DNA of 64,000 nt from Chlorohelix sp037138995 (GCF_037138995.1 NZ_JBAXHI010000008.1:67742-131741), one strand, 5' to 3'; positions 41,183 through 50,518 are shown, numbered from the stretch's first letter. Made by a program: numbers and translations. The notes: a model not told the origin generated them from the sequence alone.

Positions 41183-43351
41183 CTAATCTTCTATTTTGGT
41201 AATTTTATTTTCTTCTATAATTGGAAGGGTGTCATGTTCTTGGCTACGGCGCAAGAACCATAGTTGAGCGTTGAAAGCAGGTTCCTCGCTTTTTGGTTTG
41301 ATATGCTTGTAAGCGCCATCAGGTAATAGGAACCGGGCTTTTTGGTTATCTTTAAGGTATGAAGCTAATACCTCTTTGATTAACCATTCTTTGAGTGTTA
41401 TTTCTTCTACCGGGAACATGGTCTCCACACGTCTATCCAGATTGCGTTGCATAATATCGGCGCTGCCAAGCCAGACTTCCTCTGCGGTTTTATCACCATT
41501 GCGGAAATAAAAGATTCGGTGATGTTCGAGGAAGCGTCCCACGATACTTATAACCCTGATATTTTCACTTAGCCCCTTTATACCGGGGATAATACAGCAA
41601 CTATTCCTGATAATGAGGTCAATGCTGACACCGGCTTGGCTGGCTTCATATAAAGCGTCTATCAAGGTAAAATCGGTAAGGGCATTTACTTTGAAGATTA
41701 ATTGTCCCCCTCTACCTGCTTTAACATGTTCAACTTCGCGTTTTATGCGTTCCAGCAAACCGTTTCGGATTCCACCGGGCGAAACTAAAAGTTTGCGATA
41801 AGTCGTATTAACGCTATAGCCTGTCAGAGAGTTGAATAGCGCGGAAGCATCTGCTCCTAAGTCCGGTTGACAAGTGAATAAACCTATATCAGTATATACC
41901 CTTGCGGTTTTGTAATTGTAATTTCCGGTGCTTAAGTGTACGTACCGCCTGATACCATCCGGTTCCTTACGTACTACTAGCAAAATCTTGCAGTGAGTTT
42001 TCAGTTCAATATCGCCATAGACAACATGTACCCCCGCTTTTTCAAGCGCCCTCGCCCACTCTATATTATTTTCTTCATCGAAGCGAGCTTTGAGTTCTAC
42101 TAGCACCGACACTTGTTTACCGTTCAGGCTTGCCTCTGCCAGAGCCTCTACAATAGGAGAATTAGAACCGACCCGGTAAATAGTTTGCTTGATTGCCAGC
42201 ACATCTGGGTCATTTGCAGCGGCATTGAGGAAATCAATTACGGGCGTAAAGCTGTCATAGGGATGGTGTAGCAGTATATCATGCGCTCTGATACTGGCAA
42301 ATATATCTGTGCCGCTACGTAAGCTGGACGGCACGCGAGGGCGAAAAGGGGGGTCTTTTAACCCCGGTATTTCAAGCTCATACAGACTCATGAGATTGGC
42401 TAAACCAAGTGGACCCTCGGTTGGATAGATATAGTCTGACTCAATTTCGAGGTTGGAGCTAAGAATGCTTTTGATTGATTCTGGGGTGTGTGCGTCCACT
42501 AGAAGTTGAGTTACACTACCAAAGCGTCTTCTAGCTAGGCTTTCTTCCACAGTTTGCAAAAGATCGCCTGCTTCGTCTTGGCGGATTTCAATATCGGCAT
42601 CGCGTACTACTCGGAAAGCATAACTATTCACTACTTGCAAACCGGTGAATAAACTATCTAGATTCGCCGCTACTAATTGTTCAAGCCAAACATAACCGCG
42701 TTTGCGCCCACGTATTAGCTCAGGTTGGTTGCGGTCGTATGGCACTTCTACCGGAACAAGTCGAGGCAAAACTTGGGGAATTTTCACACGCGCGAATTTA
42801 TTGTCACCCTCTGGGGATTTAATTGCAACTGCTAAACTCAAACTCAGATTGGAGATATGTGGGAAAGGATGAGCAGGGTCAACTGCCAACGGGGTAAGAA
42901 CCGGATAAACGGTGCTATCGAAAAAGCCCTTTAGAGTGGTTTTTTGTTCCTCATTTAGTTCTGAATAATTATAGATGTGGATTCCGGCTTTAGCCAATAA
43001 TGGTAGTAGTGTTTGCTTGAAATATTTTATTGCTAAACTATAAAGTGCCTGTACTCGGTCGCTCAGTAGTAACAATTGTTCGCGAGGAGTCAGCCCATCC
43101 TCACTAGGTGAGGTAATTCCCTCTTCCACCTGCGCTTTTAAACCGGAAATCCGAATCATATAGAATTCGTCAACATTACTATAGAAAATGCTTAGGAATT
43201 TCACACGTTCCAGCAATGGATGTGTTTCATCCATAGCTTCTTCTAGTACGCGGTAATTAAACTCTAGTAAGCTAATTTCACGATTAAAATAAGCTTTTTG
43301 GGGTTCGATAAGTTGATGATTATCTGTATTACTAGGATGATTTCTAGTCAT
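41183..43351 (-). CDS. ppk1: Polyphosphate kinase 1
   Basis: PPK1 reversibly transfers the terminal phosphate of ATP to polyphosphate. The 722-residue protein shows the N-terminal domain (YFNREISLLEFNYRVLEEA, VKFLSIFYSNVDEFYMIRISG) and the middle DPAHPFPHISNLSLSLAV. The catalytic stretch follows: DVLAIKQTIYRVGSNSPIV, KARFDEENNIEWARALEKAG, and VHLSTGNYNYKTARVYTDIGL, which carries the autophosphorylated His. The second PLD-like His is in GRFLEHHRIFYFRNG. Length fits the family. It is monocistronic and divergent from the LarA-like gene across an AT-rich 160-base spacer. Confidence 0.95.
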   Translation of the reverse strand: MTRNHPSNTDNHQLIEPQKAYFNREISLLEFNYRVLEEAMDETHPLLERVKFLSIFYSNVDEFYMIRISGLKAQVEEGITSPSEDGLTPREQLLLLSDRVQALYSLAIKYFKQTLLPLLAKAGIHIYNYSELNEEQKTTLKGFFDSTVYPVLTPLAVDPAHPFPHISNLSLSLAVAIKSPEGDNKFARVKIPQVLPRLVPVEVPYDRNQPELIRGRKRGYVWLEQLVAANLDSLFTGLQVVNSYAFRVVRDADIEIRQDEAGDLLQTVEESLARRRFGSVTQLLVDAHTPESIKSILSSNLEIESDYIYPTEGPLGLANLMSLYELEIPGLKDPPFRPRVPSSLRSGTDIFASIRAHDILLHHPYDSFTPVIDFLNAAANDPDVLAIKQTIYRVGSNSPIVEALAEASLNGKQVSVLVELKARFDEENNIEWARALEKAGVHVVYGDIELKTHCKILLVVRKEPDGIRRYVHLSTGNYNYKTARVYTDIGLFTCQPDLGADASALFNSLTGYSVNTTYRKLLVSPGGIRNGLLERIKREVEHVKAGRGGQLIFKVNALTDFTLIDALYEASQAGVSIDLIIRNSCCIIPGIKGLSENIRVISIVGRFLEHHRIFYFRNGDKTAEEVWLGSADIMQRNLDRRVETMFPVEEITLKEWLIKEVLASYLKDNQKARFLLPDGAYKHIKPKSEEPAFNAQLWFLRRSQEHDTLPIIEENKITKIED

Positions 43352-43529
43352 AAAGTTATTATATTTCCTTGTTAAATTACAGAATTGTTATTTTAAGCAG
43401 CTTATCTTACTAGATTTTAAGGTTATCAATCTATTTTGTCAAAATATTCCGATTGACTTTATCTTTTGTTCCAAATAAGATGTAAGTATTACTCTCAAAA
43501 CCATTTAATTTTTGCCAAAGGTTAAAGAT

Positions 43530-44798
43530 ATGAGCGCTTTCGACTTGAAATTGCCACGTATGGCTACTATCCGTCAAAGTTTGTACCATGCTCCTTTAGG
43601 TGAGGCAGAGGTTATTGCATCGGTACAGCGTGAGTTTGCCAGAACTGGTTTGTTGAACAAGATTCAAGCTGGACAAACTATTGCTATTGGGGCGGGTAGT
43701 CGTGGGATAGCCTCAATCAATTTGATAATTAGGACTCTGGTAGAAGAAGTTAAAAAAATCAACGCTAACCCGTTTGTTTTTCCTGCAATGGGTAGTCATG
43801 GTGGGGCTACTGCCGAAGGGCAGGTAGAGATGCTTGGTACTTTGGGGATAACCGAGAGCTATATCGGCTGTTCCATTCTCAGTAGTATGGATGTAATCGA
43901 ATTGGGTACTACCGCTAGGGGAGTGCCGGTATTTCTGGATAAAAATGCCTGCCAAGCCGATGGAATAATAATTGCAAACCGCATCAAGGCTCATACCAAT
44001 TTTCGTGGTGAAGTTGAGAGCGGATTAATGAAAATGTTGGCAATTGGAACGGGCAAACAGCGGCAGGCAATGGCTATACATGCAATGGGCGCGGATGGAT
44101 TGCGCGATAATATACCAGAGGTAGGGCAGGCGCTCCTAGACCGTGCGCCTGTGCTGGCTGGCTTTGCTTCAATTGAAGATGGTTATCATAACGCCACCCG
44201 AATTATAGGAGTAGAGCCTGAAAATTTCTTACGCACCGAGATTGAGCTTTTAAAAGAAGCAAAACATTATATGCCGAAACTACCCCTCAAGCAGTTCGAT
44301 ATTCTGGTGGTGGATCAAATCGGCAAAAATATCAGTGGTTCTGGTATGGACTCAAATGTAGTTGGCAGAGTAAGATTGCCCGGTCTTAACGCTTTTCCTG
44401 AACCTGACATTCAGGTGATTATTGCGTTGGATATGACGGAGGAGTCACATGGAAACGCCGTTGGTGTTGGTCTGGCGGATTTGACTGTACGACGTTTAGT
44501 TAACAAAGTGGATTACCATGCCACTTATACTAATGTGCTTACCGGTAACGGTCCGCAACATGGTGCGATACCGGTTACATTAGAGTCAGACAAGGAAGCA
44601 ATACAGACTGCCAGCAAATATCTATTGCCTCCAATGAACCCATCTGACATCAAAATGATGCGTATCCGCAACACCTTGACGCTGGATGTTTTGCAGGTTA
44701 GTGAGGCTGTTTTGAGGCAACTCCAATCTTTGGATGGGATTGAAATTATTACAGAGCTTGCCGAAATTGAGTTTGATAGTAGCGGTTCGTTGTTCTAA
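43530..44798 (+). CDS. LarA/DUF2088-family protein
   Basis: The 422-residue protein has the DUF2088 (lactate racemase N-terminal-like) pattern: AIGAGSRGIASINLIIRTLV, PAMGSHGGATAEGQVEML, and IIIANRIKAHTNFRGEVESGLMKML in outline. The His and Lys of these blocks correspond to catalytic and cofactor-anchoring residues in nickel-pincer racemases. Whether it uses that cofactor is unknown: no larB, larC or larE gene is visible in the window. ATG 43530 is preferred to the in-frame TTG 43512, because AAAGG stands nine bases ahead of it. It ends just before a bidirectional terminator. Confidence 0.82.
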   Translation: MSAFDLKLPRMATIRQSLYHAPLGEAEVIASVQREFARTGLLNKIQAGQTIAIGAGSRGIASINLIIRTLVEEVKKINANPFVFPAMGSHGGATAEGQVEMLGTLGITESYIGCSILSSMDVIELGTTARGVPVFLDKNACQADGIIIANRIKAHTNFRGEVESGLMKMLAIGTGKQRQAMAIHAMGADGLRDNIPEVGQALLDRAPVLAGFASIEDGYHNATRIIGVEPENFLRTEIELLKEAKHYMPKLPLKQFDILVVDQIGKNISGSGMDSNVVGRVRLPGLNAFPEPDIQVIIALDMTEESHGNAVGVGLADLTVRRLVNKVDYHATYTNVLTGNGPQHGAIPVTLESDKEAIQTASKYLLPPMNPSDIKMMRIRNTLTLDVLQVSEAVLRQLQSLDGIEIITELAEIEFDSSGSLF

Positions 44799-44804
44799 AA
44801 GAAA

Positions 44805-44828
44805 AACCCCTCTTTAGTGAGAGGGGTT
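44805..44828. terminator. Bidirectional terminator between convergent genes
   Basis: AACCCCTCT and AGAGGGGTT form a 9-bp stem with a six-base loop. On the minus strand it runs into five T residues, ending the PPC gene; on the plus strand a weaker T-rich tail follows. Confidence 0.85.
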
Positions 44829-44847
44829 GATTTCTCTAATATAGTTG

Positions 44848-47472
44848 TTAAGGTCTTCCGTAGCGCCATTGGAAATAATGCTGCCCTACGTTCCCCATTT
44901 CCACCTGCCATTCCGCACTGTTATTCGGTGTAAATGTTAGGACTCGTCTTTCAAAGACCTGTACCATGACATCCTTTTCCTGTCCACCGACCACAGCTTT
45001 TATCCAGTAAGGTTCACTTAATGGCAACCCCATTACATATACCCAATCCATTAATTGGGCTTTTATGTAACTATTTCCGTCAAATACTGTTCCGGTAGAA
45101 GTGAGATAATTCCAGAAAACATCAGGAATATTGTGTCCGGTTTCGGTTACATATTTTGACAGCTTAACTTGAGCAGGGGCTGTATCAAGTTCAAAGGTGT
45201 TACCTTCGCTTGTTACTACAATATTAACCGTTTGACCTGAAAGATCGGCTGCCATGCCGTTTCCATCGACTGTAATTAGGTTTGCAAAACTTTGGTAGGT
45301 GGGTGATGGATTGGAATTACTCAAGTCTCCCGCTATTGGTAATGTGTTTGGTACGGTTTGCTGGAATAATGAGTCTCCGGTTGCTATTTTACCAAGAATC
45401 ATTTCCCTGACTAACAAACCGTTGCTTACAAACCATTGTGAGTCGCGGTTACTCTTAGGGTTATTGATTTCCATCCGGCTTTTGTCAAAGTATTGTACCT
45501 GTCGTGAACCGCCGGGTGCATCAGCATAGGATTCTGTTTTAAACAAACCGGGCGTTCCCCACATCCAAGTACGGGCGGTGCGTCCTGATAGTACCGCTAG
45601 ATCGGTGTAATCCCATACGCGCCTGAAACCGGAATCACTGAAGCTTAGGCTTAGTGAATTTACTGAGGCTCCTGCGACAGTCGTTGTACTGATAGCAGTG
45701 GTAGTGACTATGGGGGCGGTTGTAGCAATGGGACCAGACCCAGTCGAGAAAGTTAACAGGTAAGACATCCCATTTTGCCCTCTATCACCTGTATTCCTTG
45801 CCTCTGCATAGTATATACCATCACTCGGTACGCCGAAATTAACCTGTGAAGATAGGTCGCCATCGCTTCTATCATCATTTTGCCCGATCAAAACTTGGCT
45901 TGCAATCTTGGAAGGATCCGTCGAATCAAAGCTGATAGCCCATACGAATAGGGAAGTATCAATTCCGGCAGTAGGTAATCCGGTAAAACTGGTGCCGACT
46001 GAGTAAATCCGACCTGCTTTAGCATAAAACCTGACCCAATCTCTATCACCGTCAGGGCAGAATGTATGGGTCTGAGTTTCGTTTATCAAAATTTCTTTGG
46101 CAGTATTTGGCGTATTATCCGATTCATAAGCATCAAAGCAGGTTCCGATTCCGTTGCCAAAGGCTGCTAATGTGAGGTTATAGCTCATTAAATCGGTGCC
46201 ATGTCCGGCAACGTCTTTAACTGCCAGATAATACCGAACAAATTCACCGAGCGATGTTCCGGTGGTGTAAGGTACTACCCAGTCAATGCGAGAGGCTAGA
46301 CCTGCTCCGGGATAATCATCGCTGGAATAGATAGGTTTGAGGCTACCATCGGCGTTAAGTTGGTACAGCACTATAAAGGTGTCAATTCCGCCTTGCAGTT
46401 TGCTGGTGAAAACACTGTACGTTTTACCCTTAACCAAATCAAAATATTGCCAATCTACATCGCTGGCAGGGCATGCAAAATGGAATTGGGTTCCATCATT
46501 AGCAGTGTCTATAGTAGGCAAACCGGGAGTTGGGTTGAAAGGTGCCGTAGCGCTTTGGCTAGGTTTAAGTTGGCTGGCTTGACTAGGGTTATTATCCGGT
46601 TCAAATCTGTCATAACATGTTCCAAGAGTTGGTGTAGCGCCGGGTGTACTGGTAGCGGGTACGGTAGTGCCTATGCCGTTTAATGTTAGTGTAAGTCCAT
46701 ATGCTCCGCAAGGGTTGTTATGATCAGGTTGACCCTGAATAACCCTTATATAGTAGCTACCGGTTGCTGATGCTGTAAAAGTAATAGTAGAAATATAGCT
46801 GGCACTAGTAGTTCCACTACCGTTATCGGCTGCCAGCGGAGTATTTACATTGGCTATACTATCCAGCAGAAAGATTGCTGGGTAAGTTTGATACTCAGGT
46901 AGAGTTTCAACTAATGCTTCTGCCGTTATTGTATAACTTCGTCCTGCTTGTGCAGTAAACCCAACCCAATCTTCATCGGCTGGATTCAGTGTGTGGGCTT
47001 GTATTGTTGATACCAGAATAGGTTTTGCAGTAGCGGCTGTGTTATCTGGTTCATATGTATCAACTGTTCCGGGACAAGCTCCCATAACCCGATAGCCCGG
47101 TGTAGGTGCAAGCGGCGTGGTTACAGGCGCAGCCTGATTTACTACGTTTCCATTTGCGGCTAATGCTTTGGGATTCGCGCCATTAAGGTAAGCTTTGTCC
47201 AGTTGCATAACCCTGTTAAAATTAAAGGGCGAGGCGTATTGCTTTTCAATCCTTTGCGCTTCATCTTTGTTATTCGGAAGCGATGGCAAAACGCCATTCC
47301 ATGACGCGCTAACAGCGGTCGGTTCAGCCGCACTTAAAGCTCCATCTGCTACCGGACTGTAGCTTGAAGCCATAAGCGCAGATTCTACCAGTATTACTGT
47401 AACTATTAGGAGTATTGATACTCGAAATAATCGGGATTTGTAAATTTTGTGATTAGTGCGATTAGGTTTCAT
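44848..47472 (-). CDS. Exported protein with three PPC-type repeats and a Chloroflexota-type C-terminal domain
   Basis: The 874-residue protein starts with an N-terminal signal/anchor (FRVSILLIVTVILVESALMA). Three pre-peptidase-C-like modules of about 130 residues follow. Each begins with a D-x-Y/F-E-x-DN motif (DTYEPDNTAATAKPI, YDRFEPDNNPSQASQL, FDAYESDNTPNTAKEI) and contains a D-x-DW-x-x-F/Y strand. A Thr-rich linker leads to a C-terminal domain with DYTDLAVLSGRTARTWMWG, VQYFDKSRMEINNP and NGLLVREMILG, which I recall as frequent in Chloroflexota exported proteins. No protease domain is present, so it is a binding or structural surface protein. ATG 47472 is chosen because GGAGGAA lies ten bases upstream; the earlier in-frame TTG falls at that site. 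Confidence 0.75.
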   Translation of the reverse strand: MKPNRTNHKIYKSRLFRVSILLIVTVILVESALMASSYSPVADGALSAAEPTAVSASWNGVLPSLPNNKDEAQRIEKQYASPFNFNRVMQLDKAYLNGANPKALAANGNVVNQAAPVTTPLAPTPGYRVMGACPGTVDTYEPDNTAATAKPILVSTIQAHTLNPADEDWVGFTAQAGRSYTITAEALVETLPEYQTYPAIFLLDSIANVNTPLAADNGSGTTSASYISTITFTASATGSYYIRVIQGQPDHNNPCGAYGLTLTLNGIGTTVPATSTPGATPTLGTCYDRFEPDNNPSQASQLKPSQSATAPFNPTPGLPTIDTANDGTQFHFACPASDVDWQYFDLVKGKTYSVFTSKLQGGIDTFIVLYQLNADGSLKPIYSSDDYPGAGLASRIDWVVPYTTGTSLGEFVRYYLAVKDVAGHGTDLMSYNLTLAAFGNGIGTCFDAYESDNTPNTAKEILINETQTHTFCPDGDRDWVRFYAKAGRIYSVGTSFTGLPTAGIDTSLFVWAISFDSTDPSKIASQVLIGQNDDRSDGDLSSQVNFGVPSDGIYYAEARNTGDRGQNGMSYLLTFSTGSGPIATTAPIVTTTAISTTTVAGASVNSLSLSFSDSGFRRVWDYTDLAVLSGRTARTWMWGTPGLFKTESYADAPGGSRQVQYFDKSRMEINNPKSNRDSQWFVSNGLLVREMILGKIATGDSLFQQTVPNTLPIAGDLSNSNPSPTYQSFANLITVDGNGMAADLSGQTVNIVVTSEGNTFELDTAPAQVKLSKYVTETGHNIPDVFWNYLTSTGTVFDGNSYIKAQLMDWVYVMGLPLSEPYWIKAVVGGQEKDVMVQVFERRVLTFTPNNSAEWQVEMGNVGQHYFQWRYGRP

Positions 47473-47697
47473 TGGATGAAATTCCTCCGGCAATTGGCTC
47501 AGCTATTATTTGTCTGAGCTTTAGAGCTATTTTGCGAGCTGCATATAGGTGAGGCATGGTATGAACATATTATTCCAATGTTATGATTATATATATCAAA
47601 CCTTAACCCTGTCAAACTTCTTTGCAAAAGTTTAATCTCAAACAGTTGGTTATAATAATAGGGTGATTATCTCAATGAAAAGTATGGAGAAAAATAA

Positions 47698-48624
47698 ATG
47701 ATTCTAGTTCTTGGAAGTACAGGCTTTATTGGAAGAAATTTGGTGCCAAAACTTGTACAAAAGTATCCCGGCAATGTTCGGATTTTGGTGCGCCCAAATG
47801 CAGGCTCCTCTAAACGAAGTGCGGCAAGTTTAGCTGCGCTGAAGAAATTAGCTGGTTTGGAAATAGTTGAAGGAGATGTATTAAATCCTGCCTCGCTTGC
47901 TAAAGCAATGAAAGGAGTTGAGACAGTTTTTGATTATGCTCAAGTCACCGCTAATTACAAGAATAAGGACAATATTTACTGGCGAGTAAATGTTGAAGGC
48001 ACCAAGAATGTCGTAGCAGCAGCGGAAGCAGCAGGGGTAAAACGGTTTATTTTGGGTAGCGGTTTGGGTACTATAAAGGGTGCGCCCGGTAGTTATATGC
48101 GAACCCGGTGGGAAGCTGAGCAAACTGTACGAAACAGCAAATTAAGCTGGACTATTCTTCAACCTAGTATTCTATTTGGGCGTGGCGCAGAATTTTTCGA
48201 AGCACAGGCGCGTATTATTAAAATGCTTCCGCTTGCAACTGTTATAGGAAATGGGAAAATTCGAATGCAACCCATTTATGTTGAGGATGTCGTAGCGGCT
48301 GCAATCGAATGTATTAATCGAGATGATAAAATAGGCAAGGCAGTTGCTTTTGGAGGACCGGCTACTTTCACCTATAAAGAGCTTATATCCCTCATTGTAA
48401 AAAACTTGAAGAAGCAACGCCTGTTTTTATATCTCCCCTTGCCGTTAGCGCGTATAAACGCAGCACTGTTCAATGTAATACCAGAACCTCCTTTGACTCC
48501 GGCAACACTGGAATTATTTGATTTTGAAAATACTACCGGTGATGATCAGATTCTTGAGAAGGAATTTGGAATAAAAGCCTTTTCTTTGCAAGAGTATCTG
48601 GAAAAGAATAGTATTCTCGGTTAG
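47698..48624 (+). CDS. NAD(P)-binding epimerase-like protein (NDUFA9-type short-chain dehydrogenase)
   Basis: The 308-residue protein belongs to the atypical/extended SDR group. It has the N-terminal dinucleotide motif ILVLGSTGFIGRNLVPKLV, then VEGDVLNPASLAKAMKGVETVF, VNVEGTKNVVAAAEAAGVKRFI, and the segment WEAEQTVRNSKLSWTILQPSILFG. The classical YxxxK pair is absent, as in NmrA/NDUFA9-like members that bind NADPH without typical epimerase activity. The last third contains a hydrophobic stretch that could contact membrane. Substrate unknown; a quinone- or lipid-linked role is possible by analogy. Confidence 0.85.
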   Translation: MILVLGSTGFIGRNLVPKLVQKYPGNVRILVRPNAGSSKRSAASLAALKKLAGLEIVEGDVLNPASLAKAMKGVETVFDYAQVTANYKNKDNIYWRVNVEGTKNVVAAAEAAGVKRFILGSGLGTIKGAPGSYMRTRWEAEQTVRNSKLSWTILQPSILFGRGAEFFEAQARIIKMLPLATVIGNGKIRMQPIYVEDVVAAAIECINRDDKIGKAVAFGGPATFTYKELISLIVKNLKKQRLFLYLPLPLARINAALFNVIPEPPLTPATLELFDFENTTGDDQILEKEFGIKAFSLQEYLEKNSILG

Positions 48625-48642
48625 TTTTGAGCAAATAAAAAC

Positions 48643-48675
48643 CACCTGTCTTACCTTTATTGTGTAGGGCAGGTG
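48643..48675. terminator. Bidirectional hairpin between convergent genes
   Basis: CACCTGTCTTAC and GTAGGGCAGGTG pair over 12 positions with two G-T wobbles around a nine-base loop. On the minus strand GGTTTTT follows, so it ends the S24 gene; the plus-strand tail is weaker. Confidence 0.7.
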
Positions 48676-48702
48676 TTATATGAATCCATCATTTTCGCCG
48701 GG

Positions 48703-49455
48703 TTAATTAACCCAACCGTTTTTGATAATTGCAACTACTCGTCCTTGAATTTTCACCCCATCAAGATCATCACGCTCAGAATCACCTCTTTGCGGCAAAA
48801 TATGGATGGGTCCTAAATTCTGATTGGCTGGTTGTAATAATACTCGGTCTGAATAACGATGACGGTAAAATCTCTTGAGGGTTACTAGCCCGGCAGGGTC
48901 ATTGCTGTCGGTAAGACAAGCAATAACGAAATCCCCTTCATCCGCCCAAGTTTGGGATTGTACTATTATTATGTCTCCATCGTCGATTTCATTTTCTATC
49001 ATTGATTGACCACGTACTCTTAGGGCGTATGTTTGGCGATTGATTTTTACTTCATCTTGATTAAGCATGACAAAGTCTACATCTGCTCCATAACCGGTCT
49101 CGTGATAGGCAATCGTTACATCATACTGTCCAGCCGCGACTTCACCAACCACAGGCAATTTGACATAACTTATTTGGTTAAAATTATCCCACGGCGCTGG
49201 TCCGTCCGAAGCTACCATTTTCACACTGGAATTATAACGATTCGGACGAGTTTTAGTATTTTGGGAGGCTGCTATATTTTTAGACTGCCCTAAGATTCGG
49301 TAATCACTCAAGTTTCCTTCAGGGGTGCGTTGCGCTAGAGTGAAACCATATTCTCCGGTAATGTTGGAGGTACGCTTAAAGTTCCAACAAGATGCAGTAA
49401 TTTCTCCAGAAATGGTAACTTTGTCCATATTATTATTTTCTTTGTTGTACTTCAT
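48703..49455 (-). CDS. S24-family (LexA/UmuD-like) self-cleaving peptidase domain protein without a DNA-binding domain
   Basis: The C-terminal part is a LexA-type protease: the cleavage-site pattern VVGEVAAGQYDV (Ala-Gly bond), catalytic Ser at about 151 in RVRGQSMIENEIDDGD, and catalytic Lys at about 194 in GLVTLKRFYRH. The end, VLLQPANQNLGPI and KIQGRVVAII, parallels LexA. The N-terminal 90 residues carry no winged helix; they begin KVTISGEITASCWNFKRTS and resemble nothing I know. It lies 116 bases downstream of lexA on the same strand. A UmuD-like accessory role in the SOS response is inferred. An alternative ATG at 49428 exists; neither start has a strong ribosome-binding site. Confidence 0.78.
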   Translation of the reverse strand: MKYNKENNNMDKVTISGEITASCWNFKRTSNITGEYGFTLAQRTPEGNLSDYRILGQSKNIAASQNTKTRPNRYNSSVKMVASDGPAPWDNFNQISYVKLPVVGEVAAGQYDVTIAYHETGYGADVDFVMLNQDEVKINRQTYALRVRGQSMIENEIDDGDIIIVQSQTWADEGDFVIACLTDSNDPAGLVTLKRFYRHRYSDRVLLQPANQNLGPIHILPQRGDSERDDLDGVKIQGRVVAIIKNGWVN

Positions 49456-49505
49456 AATAATTTTGTTTTCCTGAAGAGGTCGGGCAATTCATATCAAGGC
49501 AAGCC

Positions 49506-49532
49506 TGTTTCCTGCCAATAAGACAGGAAACA
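49506..49532. repeat. Perfect 9-bp inverted repeat between lexA and the S24 gene
   Basis: TGTTTCCTG and CAGGAAACA flank a nine-base spacer, 40 bases after the lexA stop and 50 bases before the next start. There is no T run, so it may be a transcript hairpin or an operator-like site rather than a terminator. Confidence 0.5.
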
Positions 49533-49571
49533 TTAATACTATTTTCAGGTTGGGGTAAACGGAGACTTATT

Positions 49572-50210
49572 CTATATTGAAGCGCGGATAACCCCAACGA
49601 GTTTACCCATAACACGGGCATTGCTGAGTTTTTTAACAATCGGTCCCATAGTTGGGTTAGCCGGTTGCAAACGTACCTCATCCTTGGATTTATCAGGGTA
49701 CCACTTTTTCAGTGTGGTTTCGCGTTCCTCTTCCAGCCATACTGCCACAATTTCGCCAACTTCGGCAGTTTGCTGAGGTTTAATTAAAACTATATCACCA
49801 TCGGCGATAAGAGCATCCACCATTGAGTTACCCTTTACTTTAAGGGCAAATACTTCATTTGGTTTGCGTGTGCCTAGCATAGAGGGAGGAACTTCAACCG
49901 TATCTTCGGTAGTTCTATCTCTACGGTCTGGGATAGGCTCACCGGCAGCAATAGTACCAAGGAGAGGAACTTCAAGTGTTCTAGCTCCGGTAGTACGATA
50001 TTTTAGACAAATGGCTCTAGATTTCCCCTCTGTGCGGCTAATATAGCCTTTTTGCTCAAGCGCTGCTAGGTTATAATCAACAACTGAGGTTGAGGAAATC
50101 GTAAGGGCTTGTTGTATTTCTCTTACAGTGGGGGGTAAGCCATTATTATCATCAATGAATTGCTCAACAAATTCAAGCATTCTTTGCTGTTTAGCAGAAA
50201 GCTGATTCAT
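49572..50210 (-). CDS. lexA: LexA repressor
   Basis: LexA represses DNA-damage genes until RecA stimulates its self-cleavage. The 212-residue protein has the winged helix (LSAKQQRMLEFVEQFIDD, LPPTVREIQQALTISSTSVV), the Ala-Gly cleavage site in LLGTIAAGEPIPD, Ser at about 129 (VKGNSMVDALIADGD) and Lys at about 168 (TTLKKWYPD). ATG 50210 is chosen because AGGAGGAAG stands eight bases upstream and the resulting length is typical. The frame stays open for 54 more codons to an ATG at 50372, which has a weaker AGGGAG. A longer isoform with an Ala/Pro-rich tail is possible. Its promoter contains a LexA box. Confidence 0.93.
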   Translation of the reverse strand: MNQLSAKQQRMLEFVEQFIDDNNGLPPTVREIQQALTISSTSVVDYNLAALEQKGYISRTEGKSRAICLKYRTTGARTLEVPLLGTIAAGEPIPDRRDRTTEDTVEVPPSMLGTRKPNEVFALKVKGNSMVDALIADGDIVLIKPQQTAEVGEIVAVWLEEERETTLKKWYPDKSKDEVRLQPANPTMGPIVKKLSNARVMGKLVGVIRASI

Positions 50211-50488
50211 TTTGCGCCTTCCTCCTGAACGGTTTAACCGTGCGCCAGTTTTAGCAGGCACTTCGGTCGGGTTTTTATAGTTTTTAGAAGGTGCAACGCT
50301 TGTGGGTTTTATTTGCACCGCTTCAATTTCTGCGGAAGCAGTTCTAGGTTTAGCACTTACTGCATTAGCCATTAAAATTGAAACTCCCTGTTAGTTATAG
50401 CACCCTCTAGGTTATAAAGGATTTGTAAGTTATGCTCTTATATTTGTAGGGCATAGCTTCGTGATTAAACCAAATATACAATAGAACA

Positions 50489-50518
50489 ATTATACGCACG
50501 AACAAGGGTTCTTGTCAA
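50489..50518 (-). promoter_or_regulatory. lexA promoter with a LexA box in the spacer
   Basis: On the minus strand TTGACA (50518-50513) and TATAAT (50494-50489) are both perfect consensus, spaced by 18 bases. Within the spacer, 50500-50511 reads GAAC-AAGG-GTTC (plus strand), an exact GAAC-N4-GTTC LexA box of the Bacillus/Gram-positive type. LexA binding would exclude RNA polymerase, giving autoregulation. The leader to ATG 50210 is about 270 bases, which is long and passes the alternative ATG 50372. Confidence 0.85.
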
